Assembly (NCBI RefSeq): GCF_000454545.1
Contig: NZ_CM002139.1
Span: 2,834,032-2,898,031, forward strand
Origin: Xanthomonas cassavae CFBP 4642
GTDB lineage: Bacteria > Pseudomonadota > Gammaproteobacteria > Xanthomonadales > Xanthomonadaceae
DNA length: 64,000 nucleotides
Reading direction: 5' to 3'
Shown piece by piece: positions 8,964-17,184 of this stretch (position 1 is its first letter; each line of letters opens with the position of its first letter). The translations under genes were made by a program, and so were the position numbers. The notes beneath the pieces are model-generated. The model saw nothing but the letters and a program-made list of their open reading frames with translations, made no database searches and had not been told where the DNA came from.

Positions 8964-10205
8964 TCAGCGATTCACCTGCGCGTACAGCGTGGAGCTCATG
9001 CCGAACAGCTTGATGAAGCCTTCGGCCTCTTCCACGCCCCAATCCGCCGACTGCGCATAGGTCGCGCCCTTGGTGTTGAGCAGGTGCGGCGAACGCACCG
9101 CCACCGCATCGACGCGGCCACCGCGGGTTTCCAGCACCACTTCGCCATTGACCTTGGACTGCGACGACTTCAGGAATGCCTCGATGTCGGTCTTGAGCGG
9201 GTCGTGGTAGAAACCTTCGTACACCAGCTCCACCCACTTGCGTGCCACGTCCGGCTTGAAGCGGTTCTGCTGCTTGGTCAGCACCGCATCTTCCAGCGCA
9301 CGGTGCGCGGTCAGCAGCGAGATCAGGCCCGGCGCTTCGAACACGATGCGCCCCTTCAGCCCGATCACGGTGTCGCCGGTGTACACGCCACGGCCCACGC
9401 CGTACTGCGCAAACAAACCATTGAGCTTGGCCAGGATCCTGGCGCCCGGCAGCGGCTTGCCGTCCAGTTCCACCGCTTCGCCTTCGACGAACTTCAGCGT
9501 CACCGTCAGCGCTTCGGTCGGCCATGCGCTGCGCGGCGCACACCAGCCATGCGCGCCCTCGCCCGGTGCTTCCCACCGATCGATCTCGCCACCGGACATG
9601 GTCAGGCCCAGCAGGTTCTCGTTGATGGTGTAGGCCTGCTGCTTGGCACGCACGCCGAAACCGCGCTCTTCCAGATACTTCTGCTCGTAGGCGCGGGTCT
9701 GGGTGTGCTCCTTCTGGATTTCGCGGATCGGCGCGACGATCTGGTAGTCGCCCAGCGCCTTCACCGCCAGGTCGAAACGCACCTGGTCGTTGCCCATGCC
9801 GGTGCAGCCGTGCGCAATGATGCGCGTGCCCAGTTCTTCGGCGCGCTTGAGCGCGGCATCGACGATCAGGTAACGGTCGGACACCAGCAACGGGTACTGG
9901 CCCTGATAGCCCTCGCCGGCCCACACGAACGGCTTGACGAAGCCATCCCAGATTGCCGGGCCACCGTCGACGGTGACGTGGCTGGCCGCGCCCAGCTCGG
10001 CGGCACGCTTCTCGATGAAGTCTCGCTCCTGCGCATCCACACCGCCGGTGTCGGCGAACACGGTATGCACCGCATAACCGCGCTCCTGCAGATACGGAAT
10101 GCAGAAGCTGGTGTCCAGACCACCGGAGAACGCCAGGACGATGTCTTTGGTGCCGGGATTTGAGATTGGGGATTCGGGATTGGTGGAAGCGGTCTGTTGC
10201 GACAT
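8964..10205 (-). CDS. argG: argininosuccinate synthase
   Basis: Joins citrulline and aspartate using ATP. It has 413 residues; the PP-motif SGGLDTS is at 27-33, with [13 protein letters not shown] and [11 protein letters not shown] further on. The N-terminus before the core ([12 protein letters not shown], residues 9-20) is encoded by one arm of a palindromic heptamer repeat (10152-10294), so the repeat has been taken into the coding sequence. No ATG closer to the core is in frame. It is preceded by argF' (72 bp) and followed by a 679-bp repeat-rich gap before argE'. Confidence 0.95.
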   Translation of the reverse strand: MSQQTASTNPESPISNPGTKDIVLAFSGGLDTSFCIPYLQERGYAVHTVFADTGGVDAQERDFIEKRAAELGAASHVTVDGGPAIWDGFVKPFVWAGEGYQGQYPLLVSDRYLIVDAALKRAEELGTRIIAHGCTGMGNDQVRFDLAVKALGDYQIVAPIREIQKEHTQTRAYEQKYLEERGFGVRAKQQAYTINENLLGLTMSGGEIDRWEAPGEGAHGWCAPRSAWPTEALTVTLKFVEGEAVELDGKPLPGARILAKLNGLFAQYGVGRGVYTGDTVIGLKGRIVFEAPGLISLLTAHRALEDAVLTKQQNRFKPDVARKWVELVYEGFYHDPLKTDIEAFLKSSQSKVNGEVVLETRGGRVDAVAVRSPHLLNTKGATYAQSADWGVEEAEGFIKLFGMSSTLYAQVNR

Positions 10206-10294
10206 GGGGGGTCTCTTTGGAAGTTGACTAAGTTAGGTCGGGAGCGGAGTTCGCCGTTGCGAATCCCCAATCCCCAATCACGAATCCCGGCTGC
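10152..10294. repeat. palindromic heptamer element spanning the argF'-argG junction
   Basis: One arm (10152-10187; GGGATTTGAGATTGGGGATT...) lies inside the 5' end of argG. The inverted arm (10258-10290; GAATCCCCAATCCCCAATCA...) contains the argF' stop codon and its last residues SRDS. It is the same family as 1254-1409 and 41285-41374. The RNA could form a strong intercistronic hairpin. Confidence 0.8.
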
Positions 10295-11303
10295 CCTGGC
10301 CCACCAGGGCAGCCATGATCGCCTTCTGCACATGCAGGCGATTTTCGGCCTCATCGATGGCGATGCAGTTGGGCGAATCCATCACCGCGTCGGTGGCCTT
10401 GACGTTGCGACGCAGCGGCAGGCAATGCGAAAACACGCCGTTGTTGGTCAGCGCCATCTTGCGTTCGTCGACGATGAAGTGCTGATACTGGTCGCGGATC
10501 GGCTTTTCAGGCTCCCAGTTACCGAAGAACGGCAACGCGCCCCAGCTTTTGGCATAGACGACATCGGCACCGGCGTAGGCGCTGTCGATATCGTGGCTCA
10601 CCTGCAGCGAGCCACCGCTTTCGGCCACGTTCTGTGCCGCCCAGCCCATGTAGCGCTCGTCCAGGATGTAGTCCGGCGTCGGGCATAGCAGGGTCACGTC
10701 CATCCCCAGGCGGGTGGCAATGGTCAGCGCCGAATTGGCCACCGCGGTGTTGAGCGGCTTGGGGTGGTAGGTCCAGGTCAGCACGTACTTCTTGCCGCGC
10801 AGATCCGGCGTGCCGAAGTGTTCCTGCAGCGCCAGCGCGTGCGCCAGCTCCTGGCACGGGTGGGTGATGGTTTCCATGTTGATCACCGGCACCGGCGAGT
10901 ACCTGGCGAAGCTCTTGAGCACCTGGTCCTCGCGATCCCTGGACCAGTCGACGAACTTCGGAAACGCACGCACGCCGATCAGGTCGACATAGCGGCCAAG
11001 CACGCGCGCCACTTCGGCGATGTGCTCTTCGGTGTCGCCATCCATCACCGTGCCCAGGTTGAACTCGATCGGCCATGCATCCTTTCCCGGCTGCAGCACC
11101 ACCGCATGCCCGCCCAGCTGGAAGGCACCCAGTTCGAAGCTGGTGCGGGTCCGCATGGACGGGTTGAAGAACACCAGCGCGATCGACTTGCCCTTCAGCT
11201 CGCTTCCCAGCCTGTTGCGTTTGAACAGCGCGGCCTGGGTCAACAGCGCGTCCAGTTCGGCGCGGCTCCAGTCCTGGGTGTTCAAGAAGTGCTTCAGTGA
11301 CAT
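10278..11303 (-). CDS. argF': N-acetyl-L-ornithine transcarbamylase
   Basis: Transfers carbamoyl phosphate to N-acetylornithine, giving acetylcitrulline. It has 341 residues. The carbamoyl-phosphate motif SMRTRTS is at 49-55, HPCQ at 148-151 and HCLPLRR at 293-299. Two residues known from the X. campestris enzyme are at the expected numbers: E92, which governs acetyl- versus succinylornithine choice, and K302, reported as carboxylated. An ordinary OTCase would have a different 80s loop and an ornithine SMG loop. First structural gene of the arginine operon, behind a leader with attenuator features. Confidence 0.95.
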   Translation of the reverse strand: MSLKHFLNTQDWSRAELDALLTQAALFKRNRLGSELKGKSIALVFFNPSMRTRTSFELGAFQLGGHAVVLQPGKDAWPIEFNLGTVMDGDTEEHIAEVARVLGRYVDLIGVRAFPKFVDWSRDREDQVLKSFARYSPVPVINMETITHPCQELAHALALQEHFGTPDLRGKKYVLTWTYHPKPLNTAVANSALTIATRLGMDVTLLCPTPDYILDERYMGWAAQNVAESGGSLQVSHDIDSAYAGADVVYAKSWGALPFFGNWEPEKPIRDQYQHFIVDERKMALTNNGVFSHCLPLRRNVKATDAVMDSPNCIAIDEAENRLHVQKAIMAALVGQGSRDS

Positions 11304-11412
11304 CGATCGATCCTTTGCTGCGTGCTGCTGCTGCGTGGTCCGTCAGGAGCGACGGGGTGCGCGACATGCGCGTTTCTTGCGGTTGAAACTTTTGTGACGC
11401 CAAAACGAAAAA

Positions 11413-11431
11413 ACCCAGCCTCGGGCTGGGT
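11413..11431 (-). terminator. rho-independent terminator arm of a probable arg attenuator
   Basis: Read on the minus strand: ACCCAGCC, loop CGA, GGCTGGGT, then TTTTTTCGTTTT. It lies about 110 bp before the argF' start and about 30 bp after the leader-peptide stop. The left arm (11424-11431) can alternatively pair with GCTGGGT at 11463-11469, which overlaps the leader stop codon. That makes it a switchable terminator and not a simple end of transcription. It could instead terminate the upstream gene that ends at 11613; the alternative pairing argues against that. Confidence 0.75.
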
Positions 11432-11456
11432 CTTTGAAAACAGGCAGCAAAACGCT

Positions 11457-11487
11457 CCGGTTACCCAGCGAAAATGTGGGATTCCGG
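11457..11487 (-). promoter_or_regulatory. competing hairpin segments 1 and 2 of the arg leader
   Basis: On the minus strand, CCGGAATCCCA (11477-11487) can pair with TGGGTAACCGG (11457-11467), forming an 8-bp hairpin with a 3x3 internal loop. The downstream half of this hairpin also contains GCTGGGT, which can pair with segment 3 of the terminator (11425-11431). The upstream half starts immediately after the last leader Arg codon (11488-11490), so a stalled ribosome would mask it. Confidence 0.65.
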
Positions 11488-11562
11488 TCGGCGGGCACGC
11501 GAGGTCATGCCGGAAGCCATCCGGGCGGCGCTGGTGTCGTGCTGAAAGGCGTTTGCTTGCAT
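11461..11562 (-). CDS. putative arginine leader peptide (33 aa)
   Basis: A 33-codon reading frame beginning MQANAFQHDT and ending RARRPESHIFAG, with a GAGGA about 10 nt before the ATG. Four Arg codons are present, three of them in Arg-Ala-Arg-Arg (CGT GCC CGC CGA), placed just upstream of the competing hairpins. The stop codon TAA lies inside the segment that would form the antiterminator. This layout is that of ribosome-mediated attenuation of amino-acid operons; translation and regulation are inferred, not shown. Confidence 0.65.
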   Translation of the reverse strand: MQANAFQHDTSAARMASGMTSRARRPESHIFAG

Positions 11563-11612
11563 AGGGCGCGAATCCTCGCATGCATGCGGGCACGGCGCAA
11601 CCGCTGCGCCAC

Positions 11613-12125
11613 TCACCGCGGCGGGGCAACGATGGCGTCGGGAATATAGGGGGTCACCGAAACGCGGATCCGCAGCCGGTTACCCGGGTCCTCCGGCAGC
11701 CGCGAGCGGTATTTGGTGCCCTTGTAGACGTAGTCCACGTCGAAGGCGATCGGCCGGCGGAACTCGCGCGGGACCTCCACCACCTTGCAGTTGCGGCGCG
11801 TGCTGGTCGGCGGCACCGCCACCGGCGCGGCCGGCTCGGGGCGACGCGAGAACATTTCCTTGACCGAATCCACCATGCGGTTGATCCGCCCCTCGTCCTC
11901 GGCCGGCGCCACCGCCACCTGGGCGGCCTGCTCGGCCTCGCACTGCTCCTCGATCCGGGTGGCGCGCAAGGTCTGGTAGACCGGCTCCACGTTCAATACC
12001 TGGGCGTAGTCAAGCTTGACGTTTTCGATCACGACGACCCGGTTTTTGACCTCGGGATCTGCCGCATGTGCCGGCATCACCTGCCAGGCCAGCACGCACA
12101 GCATGGAGAACGGGAGAAGTCGCAT
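11613..12125 (-). CDS. exported hypothetical protein (17-kDa surface-antigen-like ends)
   Basis: A 170-residue protein with signal peptide MRLLPFSMLCVLAWQ...AHA, likely cut after residue 21. The mature part starts with strands VVVIENVKLDYAQVLNVEPVYQ and ends with DYVYKGTKYRSRLPEDPG followed by LRIRVSVTPY. These resemble the ends of glycine-zipper outer-membrane proteins, but the glycine zipper itself is replaced by an acidic/basic linker (INRMVDSVKEMF). The start was chosen at the signal peptide; upstream in-frame codons add nothing recognisable. Function unknown; probably periplasmic or outer-membrane associated. Confidence 0.75.
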   Translation of the reverse strand: MRLLPFSMLCVLAWQVMPAHAADPEVKNRVVVIENVKLDYAQVLNVEPVYQTLRATRIEEQCEAEQAAQVAVAPAEDEGRINRMVDSVKEMFSRRPEPAAPVAVPPTSTRRNCKVVEVPREFRRPIAFDVDYVYKGTKYRSRLPEDPGNRLRIRVSVTPYIPDAIVAPPR

Positions 12126-12274
12126 CAGGAGCAAGGTGGCGAAGCCGGGCAATACGTAAGTGTATGGAGCTTGGGTGGTTCCGGGCTGAACGCAGCCCAT
12201 CCGGTTGCCGGGCAGCCCAATCGGTTCGCCGCACTGCTGCGACCGGCTAGAATCGCGAGGTTGCCCTTTTCAAG

Positions 12275-13705
12275 ATGCCGATGAGCCTGCGCCTGCACAA
12301 CAACCTGACGCGGCGGGTCGAACCGTTCGCGCCGCTCGATCCCGCCCGCCCCACCCTGTACGTGTGCGGCCCCACCGTCTACAACTACGCGCATATCGGC
12401 AACGCACGCGGCCCGGTGGTGTTCGATGTGCTGGCCGCGCTGCTGCGGCGCCGCTATGGCGCGCTGCGCTACGCACGCAACATCACCGACGTGGACGACA
12501 AGATCAACGCCGCCGCGCAGGCGCAAGGCGTGCCGATCTCCGTCATCACCGACCGTTTCGCCGCGCTCTATCGCCAGGACATGGCCGCGCTCGGTGTGCA
12601 GCCGCCGGACATCGAACCGGAAGCCACCGCGCACATTCCGCAGATCGTGGCGATGATCGAGCAGCTGATCGAGAGCGGACATGCCTACGCCGCCGAAGGC
12701 CATGTGCTGTTCGCGGTGACCAGCTTCGATGGCTACGGCAAGCTGTCGCGGCGCGATCCGGACGAGATGCTGGCCGGCGCCCGCGTGGACGTGGCGCCGT
12801 ACAAGCGCGACCCCGGCGACTTCGTGCTGTGGAAGCCGTCCAGCGACGAGCTGCCCGGCTGGGAGTCGCCCTGGGGCCGCGGCCGCCCCGGCTGGCATAT
12901 CGAATGCTCGGCGATGGCCGCGGCCCACCTGGGCCCCACCATCGACATCCATGCCGGCGGTGTGGACCTACAGTTTCCGCACCACGAAAACGAAATCGCG
13001 CAGAGCGAGTGCGCCCACGGCGGCGCCACCTTCGCGCGGTTCTGGCTGCACAACGGCATGCTCAACTTCAGCGGCGCCAAGATGAGCAAGTCGCTGGGCA
13101 ACATCGAAACCGTGCACGACCTGATCGCCAGGCATCCTCCGGAGGCATTGCGTTACGCCTTGCTGAGCGCGCACTACCGGCAGCCACTGGACTGGTCGGA
13201 CGGCTTGATCGAACAGGCCAAGAACACGCTGGACCGGTTGTACGGGACGTTGCGGGATGTGGCCGCGCTGGACGCAGGCGACGCACCGGGCGGCAGCGCA
13301 TCAGCGGCGATTCCCGCCGAGGTGGAGGCTGCGCTGGATGACGACCTCAACACGCCGCAGGCCTTGTCGATCATCGCCAGCATCGCTACAGAGGCGCGTG
13401 CGCTGCGTAATCAAGTGGCCCACGGTGCAGACATATCGGCGCGACGTGACGAACTGCGCGATATCAAAACCCGGTTGCTGGGCGCAGGCCTGGCGCTGGG
13501 CCTGCTTCAACAGGACCCGGCCGCCTGGTTCTCACGCGGTACCGATGCCGGCGACGATGCCCGCATCACTGCGCTGGTCGAAGAGCGCAGCGCCGCGAAG
13601 AAGGCCAAGGATTTCGCCCGTGCCGATGCCATTCGCAAGCAGCTCGCCGACGAGGGCATCGTCCTGGAAGACACCCCGCAAGGCGTGCGCTGGAAGCGCG
13701 CCTGA
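12275..13705 (+). CDS. cysS: cysteinyl-tRNA synthetase
   Basis: Class I synthetase of 476 residues. HIGH-type motif HIGN is near residue 40, the first zinc cysteine is C31 in CGPTVY, HIECS and HHENE supply further zinc ligands, and KMSKS is in the C-terminal half. It ends with the basic helical domain [11 protein letters not shown]. ATGs at 12275 and 12281 are both possible. It is divergent from the exported protein upstream and followed by a 158-bp repeat element. Confidence 0.96.
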   Translation: MPMSLRLHNNLTRRVEPFAPLDPARPTLYVCGPTVYNYAHIGNARGPVVFDVLAALLRRRYGALRYARNITDVDDKINAAAQAQGVPISVITDRFAALYRQDMAALGVQPPDIEPEATAHIPQIVAMIEQLIESGHAYAAEGHVLFAVTSFDGYGKLSRRDPDEMLAGARVDVAPYKRDPGDFVLWKPSSDELPGWESPWGRGRPGWHIECSAMAAAHLGPTIDIHAGGVDLQFPHHENEIAQSECAHGGATFARFWLHNGMLNFSGAKMSKSLGNIETVHDLIARHPPEALRYALLSAHYRQPLDWSDGLIEQAKNTLDRLYGTLRDVAALDAGDAPGGSASAAIPAEVEAALDDDLNTPQALSIIASIATEARALRNQVAHGADISARRDELRDIKTRLLGAGLALGLLQQDPAAWFSRGTDAGDDARITALVEERSAAKKAKDFARADAIRKQLADEGIVLEDTPQGVRWKRA

Positions 13706-13710
13706 TGCTC

Positions 13711-13868
13711 CCTTCTCCCGCTGGGAGAAGGTGCCCCGCAGGGGCGGATGAGGGTACGGGCGAGCTAGATGCACTGTTTTGAGGTAAGGCGAAGCCACCT
13801 GCATGACGGCAGCCGACGCGTCGCCCGTCCCCTCACCCCACCCCCTCTCCCGGCGGGAGCGGGGCTTT
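13711..13868. repeat. 158-bp palindromic element between cysS and sufE
   Basis: Starts CCTTCTCCCGCTGGGAGAAG, then GTGCCCCGCAGGGGCGGATG and AGGGTACGGGCG; ends with the inverted CGCCCGTCCCCTCACCCC and CTCTCCCGGCGGGAGCGGGG. It is the same family as 8797-8935 and 19511-19626. The element starts 6 bp after the cysS stop. Confidence 0.8.
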
Positions 13869-13913
13869 GACCGAATGCCCCTAGATTTTTTTGCGAATGA
13901 TTCTGGAACTTTG

Positions 13914-14351
13914 ATGACCGACTCCCCCTTCCCGCTCGAACCCACTGCCACAAAGGCGCAGGCCGCCATTGCCGAGGAGTTTTCCTTCTTCGGCGATTGG
14001 TCCGAGCGCTACCAGTACCTGATCGACCTGGGCCGCAAGCTGCCCGCCTTCCCGGAGCAATGGAAGACCGAAGAGCATCGCCTGCACGGCTGCCAGTCGA
14101 TGGTGTGGATCGTGCCCGAGGGCAGCGCCGAGCGGCTGGATTTCCACGCCGTCAGCGATTCGGCGATCGTGTCTGGCCTGATCTATCTGGCGCTGCGGGT
14201 GTATTCCGGGCGTAGCGCGCAGGACATCCTGGCGACCGAGCCGGACTACATCGCCGGCATCGGCCTGGCCAAGCACCTGTCGCCGACCCGCAGCAACGGC
14301 GTGGCCGCGATGCTGGACTTCATCCGCGACACCGCACGCGCGCAACAGTGA
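13914..14351 (+). CDS. sufE: SufE-family sulfur acceptor protein
   Basis: Accepts persulfide sulfur from a cysteine desulfurase and passes it to the SUF Fe-S scaffold. It has 145 residues with the active cysteine C60 in HRLHGCQSMVW, and the RYQYLIDLG and LSPTRSNG family motifs. The frame is open upstream through the repeat element, but MTDSPFPLEP is chosen because the extra residues are repeat-encoded. The MFS gene downstream overlaps by 4 bp. No other suf gene is in the window. Confidence 0.92.
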   Translation: MTDSPFPLEPTATKAQAAIAEEFSFFGDWSERYQYLIDLGRKLPAFPEQWKTEEHRLHGCQSMVWIVPEGSAERLDFHAVSDSAIVSGLIYLALRVYSGRSAQDILATEPDYIAGIGLAKHLSPTRSNGVAAMLDFIRDTARAQQ

Positions 14352-15598
14352 GCGCGCCCGCACCCTCGCCCGCCGATTCGCTGCGCACGCTGTTTGCGCA
14401 TCCCGGCTTCGGCCTGGTGCTGCTGTATCGCGTCGCGGCGATGCTGTCGTACCAGATCGTGGCGGTCACGGTCGGCTGGCATATCTATGAGATCACCCGC
14501 AACCCGCTGTCGCTGGGCTTGATCGGGCTGGCGGAAATCCTGCCGTTCTTCTGCATCGCGCCGTTTGCCGGCTACCTGGTCGATCACCTGCCACGGCGGC
14601 GGCTCGGCATGGTTGCGGTGCTGGGCCTGGTCGCCACCGCACTGCTGCTGCTGGCCATCACCCATGGCTGGCTGCCGGTGCAGGGCGTGTGGCCGATCTA
14701 TGCGGCCGTTGCGCTGACCGGGGCGGCACGCTCGTTCCTGTCGCCGGTCTATAACGCCCTGTTCGCGCGTGCGCTGCCGCGCGAGGCCTACGCACGCGGC
14801 GCCAGCATCGGCAGCGTCACCTTCCAGGCCGGCATGGTGATCGGCCCGGCGCTGGGCGGCGTGCTGGTCGGCTGGGGCGGCAAGGGCCTGGCCTATGGCG
14901 TGGCCGCCAGCGTGGCGCTGTTGGCGATCCTGGCGCTGGCGCTGTTGCGCGTGGAAGAACCGATCAACGACGGCCCACGTGCGCCGATCTTCCGCAGCAT
15001 CGCCGAAGGCGCACAGTTCGTGCTGTCCAACCAGATCATGCTCGGCGCGATGGCGCTGGACATGTTTTCGGTGCTACTGGGCGGCGCGGTGTCGATGCTA
15101 CCGGCCTTCATCCACGACATCCTGCACTACGGACCGGAAGGCCTGGGCATCCTGCGCGGCGCGCCGGCGCTGGGCTCGATCGTGGTGGGCGTGTGGCTGG
15201 CAAGACACCCGCTGCAGCGCAATGCCGGGCGCATCCTGATGCTGTCGGTGGCCGGCTTCGGGCTGTGCACGATCGCGTTCGGCCTGTCGCGGCACTTCTG
15301 GCTGTCGGCGGCGATCCTGCTGGTCTACGGCATGTGCGATGGCGTCTCGGTGGTGGTGCGCCAGACCATCCTGCAGCTGGCCACGCCCGATGCGATGCGC
15401 GGCCGGGTGTCGTCGATCAACGGCATCTTCATCGGCTCGTCCAACGAGCTGGGTGCGTTCTACGACGGGGTGATGGCGCGCCTGGTCGGCCTGGTGCCGG
15501 CGGTGGTGATCGGCGGCTGCGTGACCCTGGGCGTGGTCGCCACCACCGCGTGGAAGGCGCCCAAGCTGCGCAAGCTGGATCTGCGCGACCTGCAGTGA
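14348..15598 (+). CDS. MFS transporter, EntS-like
   Basis: A membrane protein of 416 residues with about 12 hydrophobic helices. The loop after helix 2 has DHLPRRRLG, like the family's GX3DRXGRR motif. A second LPREAYARGAS loop and TPDAMRGRVSSI in the C-terminal half are typical of the EntS/TetA-like exporter branch. It begins with GTG overlapping the sufE stop (GTGA), so it is translationally coupled. The substrate is unknown; enterobactin-type siderophore export is only a family-level suggestion. Confidence 0.85.
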   Translation: MSAPAPSPADSLRTLFAHPGFGLVLLYRVAAMLSYQIVAVTVGWHIYEITRNPLSLGLIGLAEILPFFCIAPFAGYLVDHLPRRRLGMVAVLGLVATALLLLAITHGWLPVQGVWPIYAAVALTGAARSFLSPVYNALFARALPREAYARGASIGSVTFQAGMVIGPALGGVLVGWGGKGLAYGVAASVALLAILALALLRVEEPINDGPRAPIFRSIAEGAQFVLSNQIMLGAMALDMFSVLLGGAVSMLPAFIHDILHYGPEGLGILRGAPALGSIVVGVWLARHPLQRNAGRILMLSVAGFGLCTIAFGLSRHFWLSAAILLVYGMCDGVSVVVRQTILQLATPDAMRGRVSSINGIFIGSSNELGAFYDGVMARLVGLVPAVVIGGCVTLGVVATTAWKAPKLRKLDLRDLQ

Positions 15599-15717
15599 GG
15601 TCTGCGACGGTGCCCGCAGGTCTGATCGATATCACCTAATCGATGCCTGCCTGGCCGCATGACACGCGCCAGGCGTGTCGACGACTGCAACGTCCGTCGC
15701 GCTTGCACGATGCGCAT

Positions 15718-15743
15718 AAAAAACCCCGCACATGGCGGGGTCT
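15718..15743 (-). terminator. terminator of the DksA-like gene
   Basis: CCCCGC / GCGGGG stem (15724-15729 with 15735-15740), 5-nt loop, followed on the minus strand by six T. It lies 38 bp past the stop of the gene at 15781. Confidence 0.85.
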
Positions 15744-15780
15744 TTCAGTCGACGGACACGGCCTGGACCTTGTCGAACGA

Positions 15781-16800
15781 TCAGTCGCCCTGCTGCTTCT
15801 GCAGATGCTCCCAACGCTCCTGGGCATCGATGGTGCGTTCTGCGGTCAGGCGCGCTTCCAGGCGGTCCAGGCCGATTTCTTCGCCAGTGTCGACACAGAA
15901 GCCGTAATCGCCGGCCTCCAGACGCTTGAGCGTGCTGTCGATCTTGCCGATCAGCTTGCGATACCGGTCACGGGTACGCAGTTCCAGCGAGTTCTCGGTT
16001 TCGCGGGTGGCACGCTCGGCTTCGTCGCCGATATCGCGCACTTCTTCGCGCAGGTTTTCGATGGTCTGCTTGGATTCTTCGACCAGATCGTTGCGCCAGC
16101 TCTGCAGACGCTGACGGAAGTATTCCTGCTGCAGCGTAGTCATGTACTCCTCGTCCGCCGCAGGCTTGTAGCCCTTGGGCAGGATCGGGCGACCGGTGGC
16201 CTCGTCGGTCTTGTAGTCGACCACCTTGTACTTGGTCTTGGCCGCCGGGCTGGCCGGCTTGGAGGTCACGGCCACGGCCACCTTGCCGACCGGACGGGTC
16301 GCGGCGGGCTTGGCGGGGGATTCGGTTTTGGTTGGCGTTTTTGCGGAGGATTTCGAAACGGGCACGGGATTCTTAGGTGACGGGGTCGCAGGCTTCGCAG
16401 GGACGGCCTTGGGGGCCGGTGCGGGCGCGGGCTTTTCAGCCTTGACCGGGAGTGACTTGGCCGGAGCCGGCTTGGCGGCCGGCTTCGGTACGGACTTGGA
16501 CGCCACCGGCTTGGCGGCCGGCTTGGCGGCAGCAGGCGCTGCCTTGGTCGCCGCCGGCTTGGCAGCGGTCGTCTTGGGGACAGGTTTCACGGGCTTGGTG
16601 ACTGCCGGCTTGGCGGCCGGCGCCTGCTTGGCAACGGCCTTGGCCGCAGGTGCCTTCTTGGCGGCAGGCTGCTTGGTGACCGGCGCGGCCTTCTTGGCGG
16701 CCGGTTTTGCAGCAGCGGGCGCCGCTGCCTTCTTCGCAACGGGTTTGGCGGACTTCTTGGCGGCCTGGACGGCCTTTTTTGCAGGTTTTTTAGCAGCCAC
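15781..16800 (-). CDS. dksA: DksA-like protein with long Ala/Lys/Pro N-terminal tail
   Basis: DksA-family proteins bind RNA polymerase through the secondary channel and act with ppGpp. The C-terminal 140 residues carry the coiled coil with its tip motif D-I-G-D-E-A and the globular end GDYGFCVDTGEEIGLDRLEA. Only one of the four zinc cysteines is kept (C302); the other positions are Thr, Thr and Ala, so this is a zinc-independent form like P. aeruginosa DksA2. About 170 N-terminal residues are AK/AAP repeats like histone H1 tails. Total 339 residues, about twice the normal length. It has its own terminator. Confidence 0.88.
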   Translation of the reverse strand: MAAKKPAKKAVQAAKKSAKPVAKKAAAPAAAKPAAKKAAPVTKQPAAKKAPAAKAVAKQAPAAKPAVTKPVKPVPKTTAAKPAATKAAPAAAKPAAKPVASKSVPKPAAKPAPAKSLPVKAEKPAPAPAPKAVPAKPATPSPKNPVPVSKSSAKTPTKTESPAKPAATRPVGKVAVAVTSKPASPAAKTKYKVVDYKTDEATGRPILPKGYKPAADEEYMTTLQQEYFRQRLQSWRNDLVEESKQTIENLREEVRDIGDEAERATRETENSLELRTRDRYRKLIGKIDSTLKRLEAGDYGFCVDTGEEIGLDRLEARLTAERTIDAQERWEHLQKQQGD

Positions 16801-16884
16801 GAAACGCTCATCCTTGGTTCCCCCGGGGCCCGGGAAAGCGGGCCTTTATAACGCACCCCGCGGACCCCCGGCAACCACCTATTA

Positions 16885-17184
16885 ATGCAACTGGCATATC
16901 ATTGGCAAGTGATCTCACGCCTGCTCATTGCGCTGTTGCGCTTCTACAAGCTGTTCATCAGCCCGCTGCTCGGGCCGCGCTGCCGCTTTGCGCCCAGTTG
17001 CTCGGAGTATGCAATGACCGCCATCGGCCGCTTCGGCCCGCTGCGCGGATGCTGGCTGGCCGCACGCCGGATCGGCCGCTGCCATCCGTTCCATCCCGGT
17101 GGTTTCGATCCGGTGCCCGACGCGCCCAGGCCTTCTTCTTCACCCTCGCCCTCTTCCTGCAGCTGCAAAGGACCTCATCCATGA
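16885..17184 (+). CDS. yidD: membrane protein insertion efficiency factor
   Basis: A 99-residue YidD protein: hydrophobic/amphipathic start [21 protein letters not shown], then [12 protein letters not shown] and GGFDPVP, all family signatures. It helps YidC insert inner-membrane proteins. The C-terminal tail ([11 protein letters not shown]) is longer than usual. The stop overlaps the dihydroorotase start (ATGA), so it is coupled to that gene and not to rnpA/yidC as in many genomes. A start at GTG 16909 is an alternative. Confidence 0.9.
   Translation: MQLAYHWQVISRLLIALLRFYKLFISPLLGPRCRFAPSCSEYAMTAIGRFGPLRGCWLAARRIGRCHPFHPGGFDPVPDAPRPSSSPSPSSCSCKGPHP

Noticed and set aside
11413..11431. Hairpin as a plain terminator of the exported-protein gene ending at 11613
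   Set aside because: It lies about 180 bp beyond that stop and its left arm has an exact 7-bp alternative partner overlapping the leader stop codon; attenuator is the better reading, though not proven.
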